This document shows positions 51,852-63,000 of a stretch of 64,000 nucleotides of DNA, piece by piece. Position 1 is the stretch's first letter, and every line of letters begins with the position of its first letter. Under the pieces are notes generated by a model, which saw nothing but the letters and a program-made list of their open reading frames with translations, ran no database searches and was not told the origin of the DNA. The DNA comes from Doris montereyensis (Eukaryota > Mollusca > Gastropoda > Nudibranchia > Dorididae): assembly GCA_037039925.1 (NCBI GenBank), contig JAXRKP010001643.1, positions 7,501 to 71,500 on the forward strand. The letters run 5' to 3'. A program made the translations under genes and the position numbers.

Positions 51852-51948
51852 TAATAATAATGACAATGATAATAATAATGATAATGATAATAATAATAAT
51901 GATAATGATAATAATAATGATAATGATAATGATGATGATGATGATTAT
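51542..51948. repeat. (AAT/GATAAT)n microsatellite
   Basis: Mixed AAT and GATAAT units over about 405 bp, ending in (GAT)n. All frames are open (poly-Ile, Met, Asn and Asp). Not coding. Confidence 0.96.
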
Positions 51949-52176
51949 ATAGACATTATGACATATCTTATACAACCAATAGAAACAACAATGGATAACG
52001 ACAATGGCAATAGACAGTTGCACAAATTTAATTGAAAATGATCAAGAAAGACACAAAGTAATGATATTTGAAAATATGCATAAAAATACAATAGGAGACA
52101 GACAAACACATAGACAGACATTAATGATTGAAATAAACTTAAAAGGAGTAATAAGTGCAAGACGTAAGACACCAAC

Positions 52177-52281
52177 CTCATATTTGATGGACCTGGCACC
52201 GTAGTGGGTGTCAAAACCTTCAGCCAAGGCGTCAACCACTTGGTGATCCCACAGTAGCTCTATGTCATGTTTGCTTTTGGC
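52177..52281 (-). CDS. CLPB: CLPB internal exon (D2 sensor-2)
   Basis: 105 nt, 35 codons, phase 0 at both ends. The acceptor is TATGTTTCAG before 52281 and the donor is GAG|GTTGGT at 52171-52176. The encoded peptide runs AKSKHDIELLWDHQVVDALA then EGFDTHYGARSIKYE. It matches the animal CLPB segment with LLWD, the D-G-Y-D-x-HYGARS block and the sensor-2 arginine of GAR, which contacts ATP in AAA+ proteins. The next codon in CLPB is Val-Glu-Arg-Arg, exactly how the exon at 30729 begins, so a 21.4-kb intron separates them. Assignment to CLPB rather than bacterial ClpB or HSP100 rests on splice sites and sequence. Confidence 0.93.
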
Positions 52282-52346
52282 CTGAAACATACATACGTAC
52301 AGACACACAAGTCATCAAATACATACATAGACAGATCCGGACTGTA

Positions 52347-53030
52347 TTCTAGCAGGGCAGATAGTTAGATTACCACTACATACTGGTACACACATTCATG
52401 TATAAGTAGACAGATGGATAGGCGGATAGTTAGATTACCACTACATACTGGTACATACATTCATGTATAAGTAGACAGATGGATAGGCAGATAGTTAGAT
52501 TACCACTACATACTGGTACATACATTCATGTATAAGTAGACAGATGGATAGGCAGATAGTTAGATTACCACTACATACTGATACATACATTCATGTATAA
52601 GTAAACAGATGGATAGGCGGATAGTTAGATTACCACTACATACTGGTACATACATTCATGTATAAGTAGACAGATGGATAGGCGGATAGTTAGATTACCA
52701 CTACATACTGGTACATACATTCATGTATAAGTAGACAGATGGATAGGCAGATAGTTAGATTACCACTACATACTGGTACATACATTCATGTATAAGTAGA
52801 CAGATGGATAGGCGGATAGTTAGATTACCACTACATACTGGTACATACATTCATGTATAAGTAGACAGATGGATAGGCAGATAGTTAGATTACCACTACA
52901 TACTGGTACATACATTCATGTATAAGTAGACAGATGGATAGGCAGATAGTTAGATTACCACTACATACTGGTACATACATTCATGTATTAGTAGACAGAT
53001 GGATAGGCGGATAGTTAGATCACCAGATAG
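52347..53030. repeat. 65-bp minisatellite array K
   Basis: About 10.5 highly similar copies of a 65-bp unit containing 'gatagttagattaccacta', 'catactggtacatacattc' and 'agtagacagatggatagg'. It lies just upstream, in gene sense, of the 52281 acceptor. Confidence 0.97.
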
Positions 53031-53190
53031 ATAGAGACAATGTTAAAAACAAACTTATTACATAAAAATCATACACTAAATTTATTTGGAACCAAATTGT
53101 CACTCAGAATTTCATTACAATTTCAGATTTTAACAAAATAAATGTTCTCCTATTGTTAGTACCCCTATTCAAGCCATTCCTCAGTTTTCA
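53031..53190. other. Intronic unique sequence
   Basis: About 160 bp with no repeat unit or coding homology seen. Confidence 0.4.
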
Positions 53191-54480
53191 TGTAATATCT
53201 TTATCTACAGGTCATATCTAAAATCATACAGTAAATGTGTTCCTACCCACTGTTTTCGTGTGTGACGTCATTATCTACAGGTCATATCTAAAATCATACA
53301 GTAAGTGTGTTCCTACCCACTGTTTTCATGTGATGTCATTATCTAAATGTCATATCTAAAATCATACAGTTAGTGTGTCCCTACCTACTGTTTTCATGAG
53401 ATGTCATTATCTACAGATCATATCTAAAATCATACAGTAAATGTGTCCCTACCCGCTGTTTTCATGTGATGTCATTATCTACAGATCATATCTAAAATCA
53501 TACAGTAAGTGTGTCCCTACCCGCTGTTTTCATGAGATGTCATTATCTAAATGATCATATCTAAAATCATACAGTAAATGTGTTCCTACCCACTGTTTTC
53601 ATGAGATGTCATTATCTACAGATCATATCTAAAATCATACAGTAAATGTGTTCCTACCCACTGTTTTCATGTCATGTCATTATCTAAATGTCATATCTAA
53701 AATCATACAGTAATGTGTTCCTACCCACTGTTTTCATGTGATGTCATTATCTAAATGTCATATCTAAAATCATACAGTAAATGTGTCCCTACCTACTGTT
53801 TTCATGAGATGTCATTATCTACAGATCATATCTAAAATCATACAATAAATGTGTCCCTACCCGCTGTTTTCATGAGATGTCATTATCTACAGATCATATC
53901 TAAAATCATACAGTAAATGTGTCCCTACCCGCTGTTTTCATGAGATGTCATTATCTACAGATCATATCTAAAATCATACCGTAAATGTGTCCCTACCCGC
54001 TGTTTTCATGAGATGTCATTATCTAACGGATCATATCTAAAATCATACAATAAATGTGTCCCTACCCGCTGTTTTCATGAGATGTCATTATCTACGGATC
54101 ATATCTAAAATCATACAATAAATGTGTCCCTACCCGCTGTTTTCATGAGATGTCATTATCTACAGATCATATCTAAAATCATACAGTAAATGTGTCCCTA
54201 CCCGCTGTTTTCATGTGATGTCATTATCTACAGATCATATCTAAAATCATACTCTGTAAATGTGTTCCTACCCGCTGTTTTCATGTGATGTCCTTATCTA
54301 AATGTCATATCTAAAATCATACAGTAAATGAAATTTCCTACCTACTGATGAAAATCATACAAAATGTGTCCCTACCCATGTTTTCAAATGATGATAAATG
54401 ATCTAAAATTACAGTAAATATCATTTTTCATGAGATGTCATTATCTACAGATCATATCTAAAATCATACAGTAAATGTGT
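53191..54480. repeat. 68-bp minisatellite array L
   Basis: About 19 copies of a unit of about 68 bp with 'catatctaaaatcatacag', 'gtgtccctacccgctgtttt' and 'catgagatgtcattatctac'. Units from about 54300 on are damaged. On the CLPB sense strand each carries AGCGG|GTAGGG, a donor-like string. Confidence 0.95.
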
Positions 54481-56184
54481 CCCAACTGTTTTCATTTTCA
54501 TTATCTAAATGATTTTCAAAATCTACGGATCATATCAATGAAAATGGGATCAATAAAATCATACAGTAAACCACCCACTGTTTTCAAGATGTCATTATGT
54601 TACAGATCATATCTAAAAAAGAACAATTTTTTTGTCATTTACCGCTTGAAATGATGTCCCTAAATCATTGAATTATTGTGTCACCTACCCCTGTTTTCAT
54701 GAGATGTCATTATCTACGGATCATATCTAAAATCATATTGTAAATGTGTCCCTAACTCCAGCTGTTTTAATGGGATGTCATTAGAAGACCAATGATAAAA
54801 TCTAAAATCTATAACTATAAGGATGTTAATCCCTGAACCCGCTGTTTTCAATGATGTCATTATCATAAATCATAGCCTATAAAATCAGGAGTTAATGATG
54901 TGAACCAGTAAGGCTTGTTTTCAATGATGTCATTATCTATAGATCTATATCTAAAATATACAGTTAATGATGTGAACCAGTAAGGCCAGAAATTCAATGC
55001 TAAAATGATGACACTTAGCAGCTATAACTAACTAGAACGGAAAAAATGATGTGAACTCAGTAAGCGACCTTGAAATTCATCTGATAAAATTTCCACTGCC
55101 TAAAAATAAGATAAAGATAAAATTTCAGATATCATTTTATCTTGACAGAATTTCCAAGTTTGATATAGCCCAGGGCGTTTAGTGGAATTATAAAACAAAA
55201 ATGAAGGACTAATCACTTTACATTTGAAAAGTAAATGATTTTCAAAATGCCTATTTGGTTTTCATACAATGAAAATGGGAAGAAAAAATGTTTAGCATCA
55301 CAACTCACAAGATGAATTTTGTTGTTGTTGATAAGACTAAATGTAAAGAACAATTTTTTTCTCATTTAAGGCTTGAAATTTGACTTTCATAATTCTATTT
55401 TTAAATCATTGAATTATTCAGAAAGGATCAATTTAACAGGGTCTGAAACAAGACAGATGGTCTCAAAATTCCTGGATCTTGTGACTTTTTCTCACTCCAG
55501 GTCCTCTAATGTCAGAAAGGATCAATATTAACAGAGTTTGAAACTAAGACAGATGGTCTCAGGCTTTACCCTATCCAATGATAAAATGATCTACATAGCA
55601 ATATAGAAAGGATTAATGATTAACAGTTAGTTTGAAATTCAATGACAAATGGTCTCACTTTAGCCTATAACTATAAGGAGTTAATGATGTGAACCAGAAA
55701 GGCTTGTATTCAATGATTAACAGAGTTTAAACTAATACAGATGGTTAATGATTTACCTATCTTGTTAGCGCTCTCATTTCAATGATAAAATGTCAGAAAG
55801 GATCAATATAAGTTTAACTAATAAGGAGTTAATGATTGAACCAGTAAGGCTTGTATTCAATGATAAAATCTACACATAGCCTATAATGTCAGAAAGGATT
55901 AATGATGTGAACCAGTAAGCTTGAAATTCAATGATAAAATGGTCTCAGGCTTTAACTAACTTATAAGCGAGTTAATGATGTGAATGTCAGAAAGGATCAA
56001 TATTCAGTGATTTGAATAAACTCAAGACAGATGGTCTCAGGCTTTGAACAAAAGATACGTAGCTCTCATTTCGGATCTTTGAATAAGTAGAAAGGATCAA
56101 TATTAACAGAGTTTTCAAACTAAGACAGATGGTTGAGATTTACCTATCATGACATTGTGCCTCTCATTGGATGAAATAATCCTG
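54481..56184. other. Mosaic of array L and array M fragments
   Basis: Pieces of the 68-bp unit ('gatgtcattatcta', 'cccgctgttttca') are shuffled with pieces of the 97-bp unit ('tcagaaaggatcaatatta', 'gatggtctcaggcttt') and with 'gttaatgatgtgaaccagta' repeats. There is no regular period. It is either recombinational decay or a poor consensus across unresolved repeats. Confidence 0.65.
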
Positions 56185-56784
56185 AAAGGATCAATATTAG
56201 GGGAGTTTGAAACAAAACTGGTCTAAATCTTTACCTATCTTGTTAGCGCCTCTCATTTCGGATCTACGCAATGTCAGAAAGGATCAATATTAACAGAGTT
56301 TGAAACTAAGACAGATGGTCTCAGGCTTTACCTATCTTGTTAGCGCCTCTCATTTCGGATCTACGCAATGTCAGAAAGGATCAATATTAACAGAGTTTGA
56401 AACTAAGACAGATGGTCTCAGGCTTTACCTATCTTGTTAGCGCCTCTCATTTCGGATCTACGCAATGTCAGAAAGGATCAATATTAACAGAGTTTGAAAC
56501 TAAGACAGATGGTCTCAGGCTTTACCTATCTTGTTAGCGCCTCTCATTTCGGATCTACGCAATGTCAGAAAGGATCAATATTAACAGAGTTTGAAACTAA
56601 GACAGATGGTCTCAGGCTTTACCTATCTTGTTAGCGCCTCTCATTTCACAGATTTTCTACTTCCTGTCAGAAAGGATCAATTTTAACAGAGTTTGAGGTC
56701 TAAGACAGATGGTCTCAGCACAGTTTTCCCTATCTCAGTTAGCGCCTCTCATTTCGGATCTGACAGAAATCTAAATGCCCAGAA
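56185..56784. repeat. 97-bp minisatellite array M
   Basis: About six copies of a 97-bp unit with 'gtcagaaaggatcaatatta', 'aagacagatggtctcaggct' and 'ttgttagcgcctctcatttc'. The central four are almost identical. The last two are disrupted. Confidence 0.95.
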
Positions 56785-57335
56785 GTTCAGGGTTCTAGTC
56801 CACATTAAGTTCAGAGTTTGAAACAAGTTCAGATGGTTCTCAGGCTTTACCTAAGTTCAGGGGTTCTAGTCCACACCTCAGTTCAGGGGATCTAGTCCAC
56901 ACCACAAGTTCAGGGAAAGGATCAGGGGTTCAATGTCAGAAAGGATCATATTAACAGAGTTTGAAACAGGGTTAAGACAGATGGTCTCAGGGTTCTTCCA
57001 CCCATAAGTTCAGGGTTCTAGTCCACACCACAAGTTCAGGGGTTCTAGTCCACACCACAAGTTCAGGGTTCTAGTCCACACCACAAATTCAGGGTTCTTC
57101 CTCACCACAAGTTGGGGTCTAGTCCACACCACAAGTTCAGGGTTCTAGTCCACACCACAAGTTCAGGGGTTCTAGTCCACACCACAAGTTCAGGGGTTCT
57201 GTCCACACCACAAGTTCAGGGGTTCTAGTCCACACCACAAGTTCAGGGGTTCTAGTCCACACCACAAATGTCCCACCAAGTTCAGGGGTTCTAGTCCACA
57301 CCACAAGTTCAGGGTTCTAGTCCACACCATAAGCA
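56785..57335. repeat. 27-bp minisatellite array N
   Basis: About 18-20 copies of a 27-bp unit 'caagttcaggggttctag' + 'tccacacca'. The left part (56785-57000) is interleaved with fragments of the 97-bp unit. Confidence 0.95.
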
Positions 57336-58708
57336 GGACAGTCCAAGTACATCATCTCCACTGCCTCATATGTTTCAAATTCAGACAAAAATTAAATTTT
57401 CTTATCTATTCACAAAGTACATGTGCTGTTTAGGATATATTTATTATTGCAGCAATCATTGTAAACTTTATACGAAATGCAAAAACTATTATTTTGAACC
57501 ATCCATTAAAACCTACTACCCTATTTAATGCAACAAAATGTCTACATGGTAATAAGGAATGCCTTTCTACCCTTCGCAAGTTTCCTGTTTGAAAGTTTAG
57601 GTGTTTCCTCACTATTCTACTTTAAAGTAAATAGATCTGTCAAAAAAGAAAAAAAACCCACAACCAAATATAGAATGAAAGGTGTTCATTATAATAGTCA
57701 TGCCATTGGTTTTTCTGATTTGTACCATAAGACTATGCACCCGACATTCTGACCTTCCATACATAAAAACCAACTGTAATTTTTCAGCCACCATTCAATC
57801 TAAAAATATAGAAAATTGTGTCTGTTCTGTTTCAGCGTATGAAGATGTTTTTAGAATGGTGCACAACTTTGAGGACACCCTGTACATTACATAGCTGCCA
57901 ACCTTTTCAAATTGAAACCAGACCGTGCAAAACAGTTCCCACTTGCACGACAGCCCATAACATTTCCAGAAAAGATTTGTCAACTTGAATTAATTCTTTT
58001 AGTAATTGAAGGTAAGTAACTACAAGTCCACCAGTCGCTGGCCTTTCTAACAAAGTGCGAAGTTTCTGATTGTACTTTCATCCGAATCTCTTTAAGTTCC
58101 TGCCGTTAACTTAGGGAGGGTTTCTTTAAACAATAATTACAGTTAAGTGTACACATACTTTTCAAGGTAAATACAGACCTATGGACTCAAAGCTCAAACA
58201 AACGTATTAAATATGTTTTTTTATGTACTAGTTGGCAGTTATATGTCTATAAATAGTTTCAGGAAAAGTCTAACATGGTAAAGTTTATAGACTGAGATTC
58301 TTATTACATGGGAGTTCTTTAGTACCTGAACTTGTAAGATTCAGCTTTAGAATAATAGAACAATTCTATTAAAAACATAGTCTGCCACCATACATTGAAA
58401 CAAATAATTTGTAGATGAAAAGAAATCTTTTGTTGACAAAAGGTACACTTGGCCTTCATCAGATGATGTGCGACTACCTCTCATAGCCCGTCGTTCTCTG
58501 TTTTGATTATGTCACATTGCATAATTGCTGCCTTTCATAAATCATTTTATACCTTTTCATTTGCAAAAAAAAATAGAACAGATCTTATGTAGATGTGTTA
58601 AAACTGTCTGGTAGTTACAAATTCAATGCTACCTAAGCATTTCAATCTTGATTTCATAACCGTTATTCTATTCAGTGTGGTTTCTCAAAATATTTGCTTA
58701 ATTAAAGT
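57336..58708. other. Unique intronic sequence of CLPB
   Basis: The longest unique stretch within the gene, about 1.37 kb and AT-rich. I compared both strands with the expected CLPB sensor-1 and D2 small-domain peptides and found no match. Short open frames (60-75 codons) show no domain. Confidence 0.5.
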
Positions 58709-59560
58709 GTTTGAAACCTGACATCCACCTCATCCAACAGTTACAGCATTGTGTTTAAAACCTGACACCCACCTCATCAAACAGTTACAGCATTATGTTT
58801 GAAACCTGACACCCACCTCATCAAACAGTTACAGCATTATGTTTGAAACCTGACACCCACCTCATCAAACAGTTACACCATTATGTTTGAAACCTGACAC
58901 CCACCTCATCAAACAGTTACAGCATTATGTTTGAAACCTGACATCCACCTCATCAAACAGTTACAGCATTGTGTTTAAAACCTGACACCCACCTCATCAA
59001 ACAGTTACAGCATTATGTTTGAAACCTGACACCCACCTCATCAAACAGTTACAGCATTATGTTTGAAACCTGACACCCACCTCATCAAACAGTTACAGCA
59101 TTATGTTTGAAACCTGACACCCACCTCATCAAAAGTTACAGCATTATGTTTGAAACCTACACCACACTCATCAAACAGTTACAGCATTATGTTTGAAACC
59201 TGACACCCACCTCATCAAACAGTTACAGCATCATGTTTGAAACCTGACACCCACCTCATCAAACAGTTACAGCATCATGTTTGAAACCTGACACCCACCT
59301 CATCAAACAGTTACACCATTATGTTTGAAACCTGACACTCACCTCATCAAACAGTTACAGCATCATGTTTGAAACCTGACACCCACCTCATCAAACAGTT
59401 ACAGCATTATGTTTGAAACCTGACACCCACCTCATCAAACAGTTACAGATTGTTTTGAAACATGACACCCAACTCATCAAACAGTTACAGCATTATGTTT
59501 GAAACCTGACACCCACCTCATCAAACAGTTACAGCATTATGTTTGAAACCTGACACCCAC
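58709..59560. repeat. 44-bp minisatellite array O, copied from a CLPB exon/5' splice site
   Basis: About 19 copies of a 44-bp unit. On the CLPB sense strand each reads ATAATGCTGTAACTGTTT + GATGAG, then GTGGGTGTCAGGTTTCAAAC. The first 24 bases match the end of the adjacent exon (ATAATGCTACAGCTGTTT + GATGAG) with three differences, and the last 20 match the start of the intron including the donor GTGGGT. The array is immediately downstream of the true donor. The substitution CTACAG to CTGTAA places a TAA in the exon's reading frame in essentially every copy. Confidence 0.93.
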
Positions 59561-59722
59561 CTCATCAAACAGCTGTAGCATTATTGTCAAAACATCTGGG
59601 TGAGCCTTGTCCACTTCATCAAACAGCACGACTGCATTGGGCGCCTTGGTCAAGGCCTTGGTCAGCTGACCACCGTCATCATGACCGACATAGCCTGGTG
59701 GAGATCCTATAAACTTGGCCAC
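59561..59722 (-). CDS. CLPB: CLPB internal exon (D2 pore loop and Walker B)
   Basis: 162 nt, 54 codons, phase 0 at both ends. The acceptor is CTGCTTAG before 59722 and the donor is GAG|GTGGGT at 59555-59560. It encodes [18 protein letters not shown], the D2 substrate-gripping pore loop with its GYVG aromatic. [12 protein letters not shown] follows, then [14 protein letters not shown], the Walker B strand with catalytic Asp-Glu, and TIMLQLFDE. Near-identity with animal CLPB in these blocks makes the assignment firm. The Walker A exon should lie further upstream, beyond 64000, and the next downstream residues (G-R-L-T-D-G in relatives) were not found in the window. Confidence 0.94.
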
Positions 59723-60008
59723 CTAAGCAGATTGATAGTTAAAGTCTTTTAACTTTCTTTATCTGAAGAACACATCAACGATAAAAACATGGTGAAAAGA
59801 GAGCTACAATACACCAAGCACTATAACGTAATCTGCTGGCCATTGTAAAGAGAAGGAAGCTGCATTGGTGAGGCTATACTACAAGATCATATGACCTTTC
59901 CAAGGCATTTAGGAAACATGGAGAAAAGGAAGACAGAAAAAAAGTGATGAGACCTTCCAGAAGATGCCACAGAGCGGACAGCGAAGACATATCAGACCCC
60001 AACCAAGC
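59723..60008. other. Unique intronic sequence of CLPB
   Basis: About 285 bp upstream, in gene sense, of the pore-loop exon. It contains the acceptor region. No other feature seen. Confidence 0.5.
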
Positions 60009-63000
60009 TCATGCCCTAGCAAAGAGAAAGACACTGTGATGGTGCATCAAGCACTGTCCCAGCTCATCCCCTAGCAAAAGAAAGACACTGTTGTGATGGT
60101 GTATCAAGTACTGTCCCAGCTCATGCCCTAGCAAAGAGAAAGACACTGTTGTGATGGTGCATCAAGCACTGTCCCAGCTCATGCCCTAGCAAAAGAAAGA
60201 CACTGTTGTGATGGCAAGCACTGTCCCAGCTCATGCCCTAGCAAAGAGAAAGACACTGTTGTGATGGTGCATCAAGCACCGTCACAGCTTGCCCTAGCAA
60301 AGAGAAAGACACTGATGGTGCATCAAGCACTGTCCCAGCTCATGCCCTAGCAAAGAGAAAGACACTGTTGTGATGGTGCATCAAGCACTGTCCCAGCTCA
60401 TGCCCTAGCAAAGAGAAAGACACTGTTGTGATGGTGCATCAAGCACTGTCCCAGCTCATGCCCTAGCAAAGAGAAAGACACTGATGGTGCATCAAGCACT
60501 GTCCCAGCTCATGCCCTAGCAAAGAGAAAGACACTGTTGTGATGGTGCATCAAGCACTGTCCCAGCTCATGCCCTAGCAAAGAGAAAGACACTGTTGTGA
60601 TGGTGCATCAAGCACTGTCCCAGCTCATGCCCTAGCAAAGAGAAAGACACTGTTGTGATGGTGCATCAAGCACCGTCACAGCTCATGCCCTAGCAAAGAG
60701 AAAGACACTGATGGTGCATCAAGCACTGTCCCAGCTCATGCCCTAGCAAAGAGAAAGACACTGTTGTGATGGTGCATCAAGCACTGTCCCAGCTCATGCC
60801 CTAGCAAAGAGAAAGACACTGTTGTGATGGTGCATCAAGCACTGTCCCAGCTCATCCCCTAGCAAAGAGAAAGACACTGTTGTGATGGTGCATCAAGTGC
60901 TGTCCCACCTCATGCCCTAGCAAAAGAAAGACACTGTTGTGATGGTGTATCAAGCACTGTCCCAGCTCATGCCCTAGCAAAGAGAAAGACACTGTTGTGA
61001 TGGTGCATCAAGCACTGTCCCAGCTCATGCCCTAGCAAAGAGAAAGACACTGTTGTGATGGTGCATCAAGTGCTGTCCCACCTCATGCCCTAGCAAAGAG
61101 AAAGACACTGTTGTGATGGTGCATCAAGTACTGTCCCAGCTCATTAGCAAAGAGAAAGACACTGATGGTGCATCAAACTGTTGCTCATGCCTCAAAGAGA
61201 AAGACACTGTTGTGATGGTGCATCAAGTGCTGTCCCAGCTCATGCCCTAACAAAGAGAAAGACACTGTTGTGATGGTGCATCAAGTGCTGTCCCAGCTCA
61301 TGCCCTAGCAAAGAGAAAGACACTGATGGTGCATCAAGCACTGTCCCAGCTCATGCCCTAGCAAAGTTAAAGACACTGTTGTGATGGTGCATCAAGCACT
61401 GTCCCAGCTCATGCCCTAGCAAAGAGTAAGACACTGTTGTGATGGTGCATCAAGTGCTGTCCCAGCTCATGCCCTATAGAAAGACACTGATGGTGCATCA
61501 AGCACTGTCCCAGCTCATGCCCTAAAGAGAAAGACACTGATGTGCATCAAGTGCTGTCCCAGCTCATGCCCTAGCAAAGAGAAAGACACTGTTGTGATGG
61601 TGCATCAAGCACTGTCCCACCTCATGCCCAAGCAAAGAGAAAGACACTGTTGTGATGGTGCATCAAGTGCTGTCCCAGCTCATGCCCTAGCAAAGAGAAA
61701 GACACTGTTGTGATGGTGCATCAAGTACTGTCCCAGCTCATGCCAAACAGAAAGACACTGTTGTGATGGTGCATCAAGAACCGTCCCAGCTCATGCCCTA
61801 GCAAAGAGTTACAGCACTGTTGTGATGGTGCATCAAGCACTGTCCCAGCTCATGCCTCATCAAAAGTTAAAGACATGATGGTGCATCAACCTGTCCCAGC
61901 TCACCTCATCAAAGAAAGACACTGTTGTTGGTGCAAACACTGTCCCAGCTCATGCCCTAGCAAAAGAGAAAGACACTGTTGTGATGGTGCAAACCTGCTG
62001 TCCCAGCTCATGCCATCAAACAGAAAGACACTGTTGTTGGTGCATCAACACTGTCCCAGCTCACCTCATCAAACAGAAAGACACTGTTGTTTGCATCAAG
62101 CCTGTCCCAGCTCATCTAAAAGAGAAAGACACTGTTGTGATGGTGCATCAAGCACTGTCCCAGCTCACCCATCAAACAGAAAGACACTGTTGTGATGGTG
62201 CAAACACCGTCACACTCATGCCCTATCAAAGAGAAAGACACTGATGGTGCATCAACACTGTCCCACTCATGCCCTCATCAAAGAGTTAAAGACACTGTTG
62301 TGATGGTGCATCAACACTGTCCCAGCTCATGCCTAAAAGAGAAAGACACTTATGTTTGAAACCTGACACTCATGCCCATCAAACAGAAAGACACTGATGG
62401 TGAATCAAGCACTGTCCCAGCTCATCTAGCAAAGAGAAAGACACTGTTGTGATGGTGCATCAAGCACTGTCCCAGCTCATGCCCAAAAGAGAAAGACACT
62501 GTTGTGATGGTGCATCAAGCACTGACAGCTCATGCCCTGGTCAAGAAAGACACTGTTGTGATGGTCATCAAGCACCGTCACAGCTCATGCCCTAGCAAAA
62601 GAAAGACACTGATGGTGCATCAAGCACTGTCCCAGATTGCTAGCAAAGAGAAAGACACTGTTGTGATGGTGCATCAAGCACTGTCCCAGCTCATGCCCTA
62701 GCAAAGAGAAAGACACTGTTGTGATGGTGCATCAAGCACTGTCCCAGCTCATCCCCTAGCAAAGAGAAAGACACTGTTGTGATGGTGCATCAAGTGCTGT
62801 CCCACCTCATGCCCTAGCAAAGAGAAAAGACACTGTTGTGATGGTGTATCAAGCACTGTCCCAGCTCATGCCCTAGCAAAGAGAAAGACACTGTTGTGAT
62901 GGTGCATCAAGCACTGTCCCAGCTCATGCCCTAGCAAAGAGAAAGACACTGTTGTGATGGTGCATCAAGTGCTGTCCCACCTCATGCCCTAGCAAAAGAA

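Noticed and set aside
53191..54480. IMTS-like peptide followed by a donor-like GTAGGG in the 68-bp unit on the minus strand
   Set aside because: IMTS matches the sensor-1 motif by only four residues. The following residues do not match, and its position relative to the 97-bp candidate is opposite to the protein order.
56185..56784. Possible CLPB exon fragment (LTLRRSEMRGANKI followed by a GTAAAG donor) in the 97-bp unit on the minus strand
   Set aside because: It vaguely resembles the LQLR...EM...N-I segment after sensor 1 in animal CLPB, but a stop precedes it, no acceptor-bounded reading is convincing, and no non-repeated parental exon lies next to the array.
57430..57983. Cluster of 60-74-codon frames in unique CLPB intron sequence on both strands
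   Set aside because: None matches the missing CLPB segments or any domain I know, and splice-site context is lacking.
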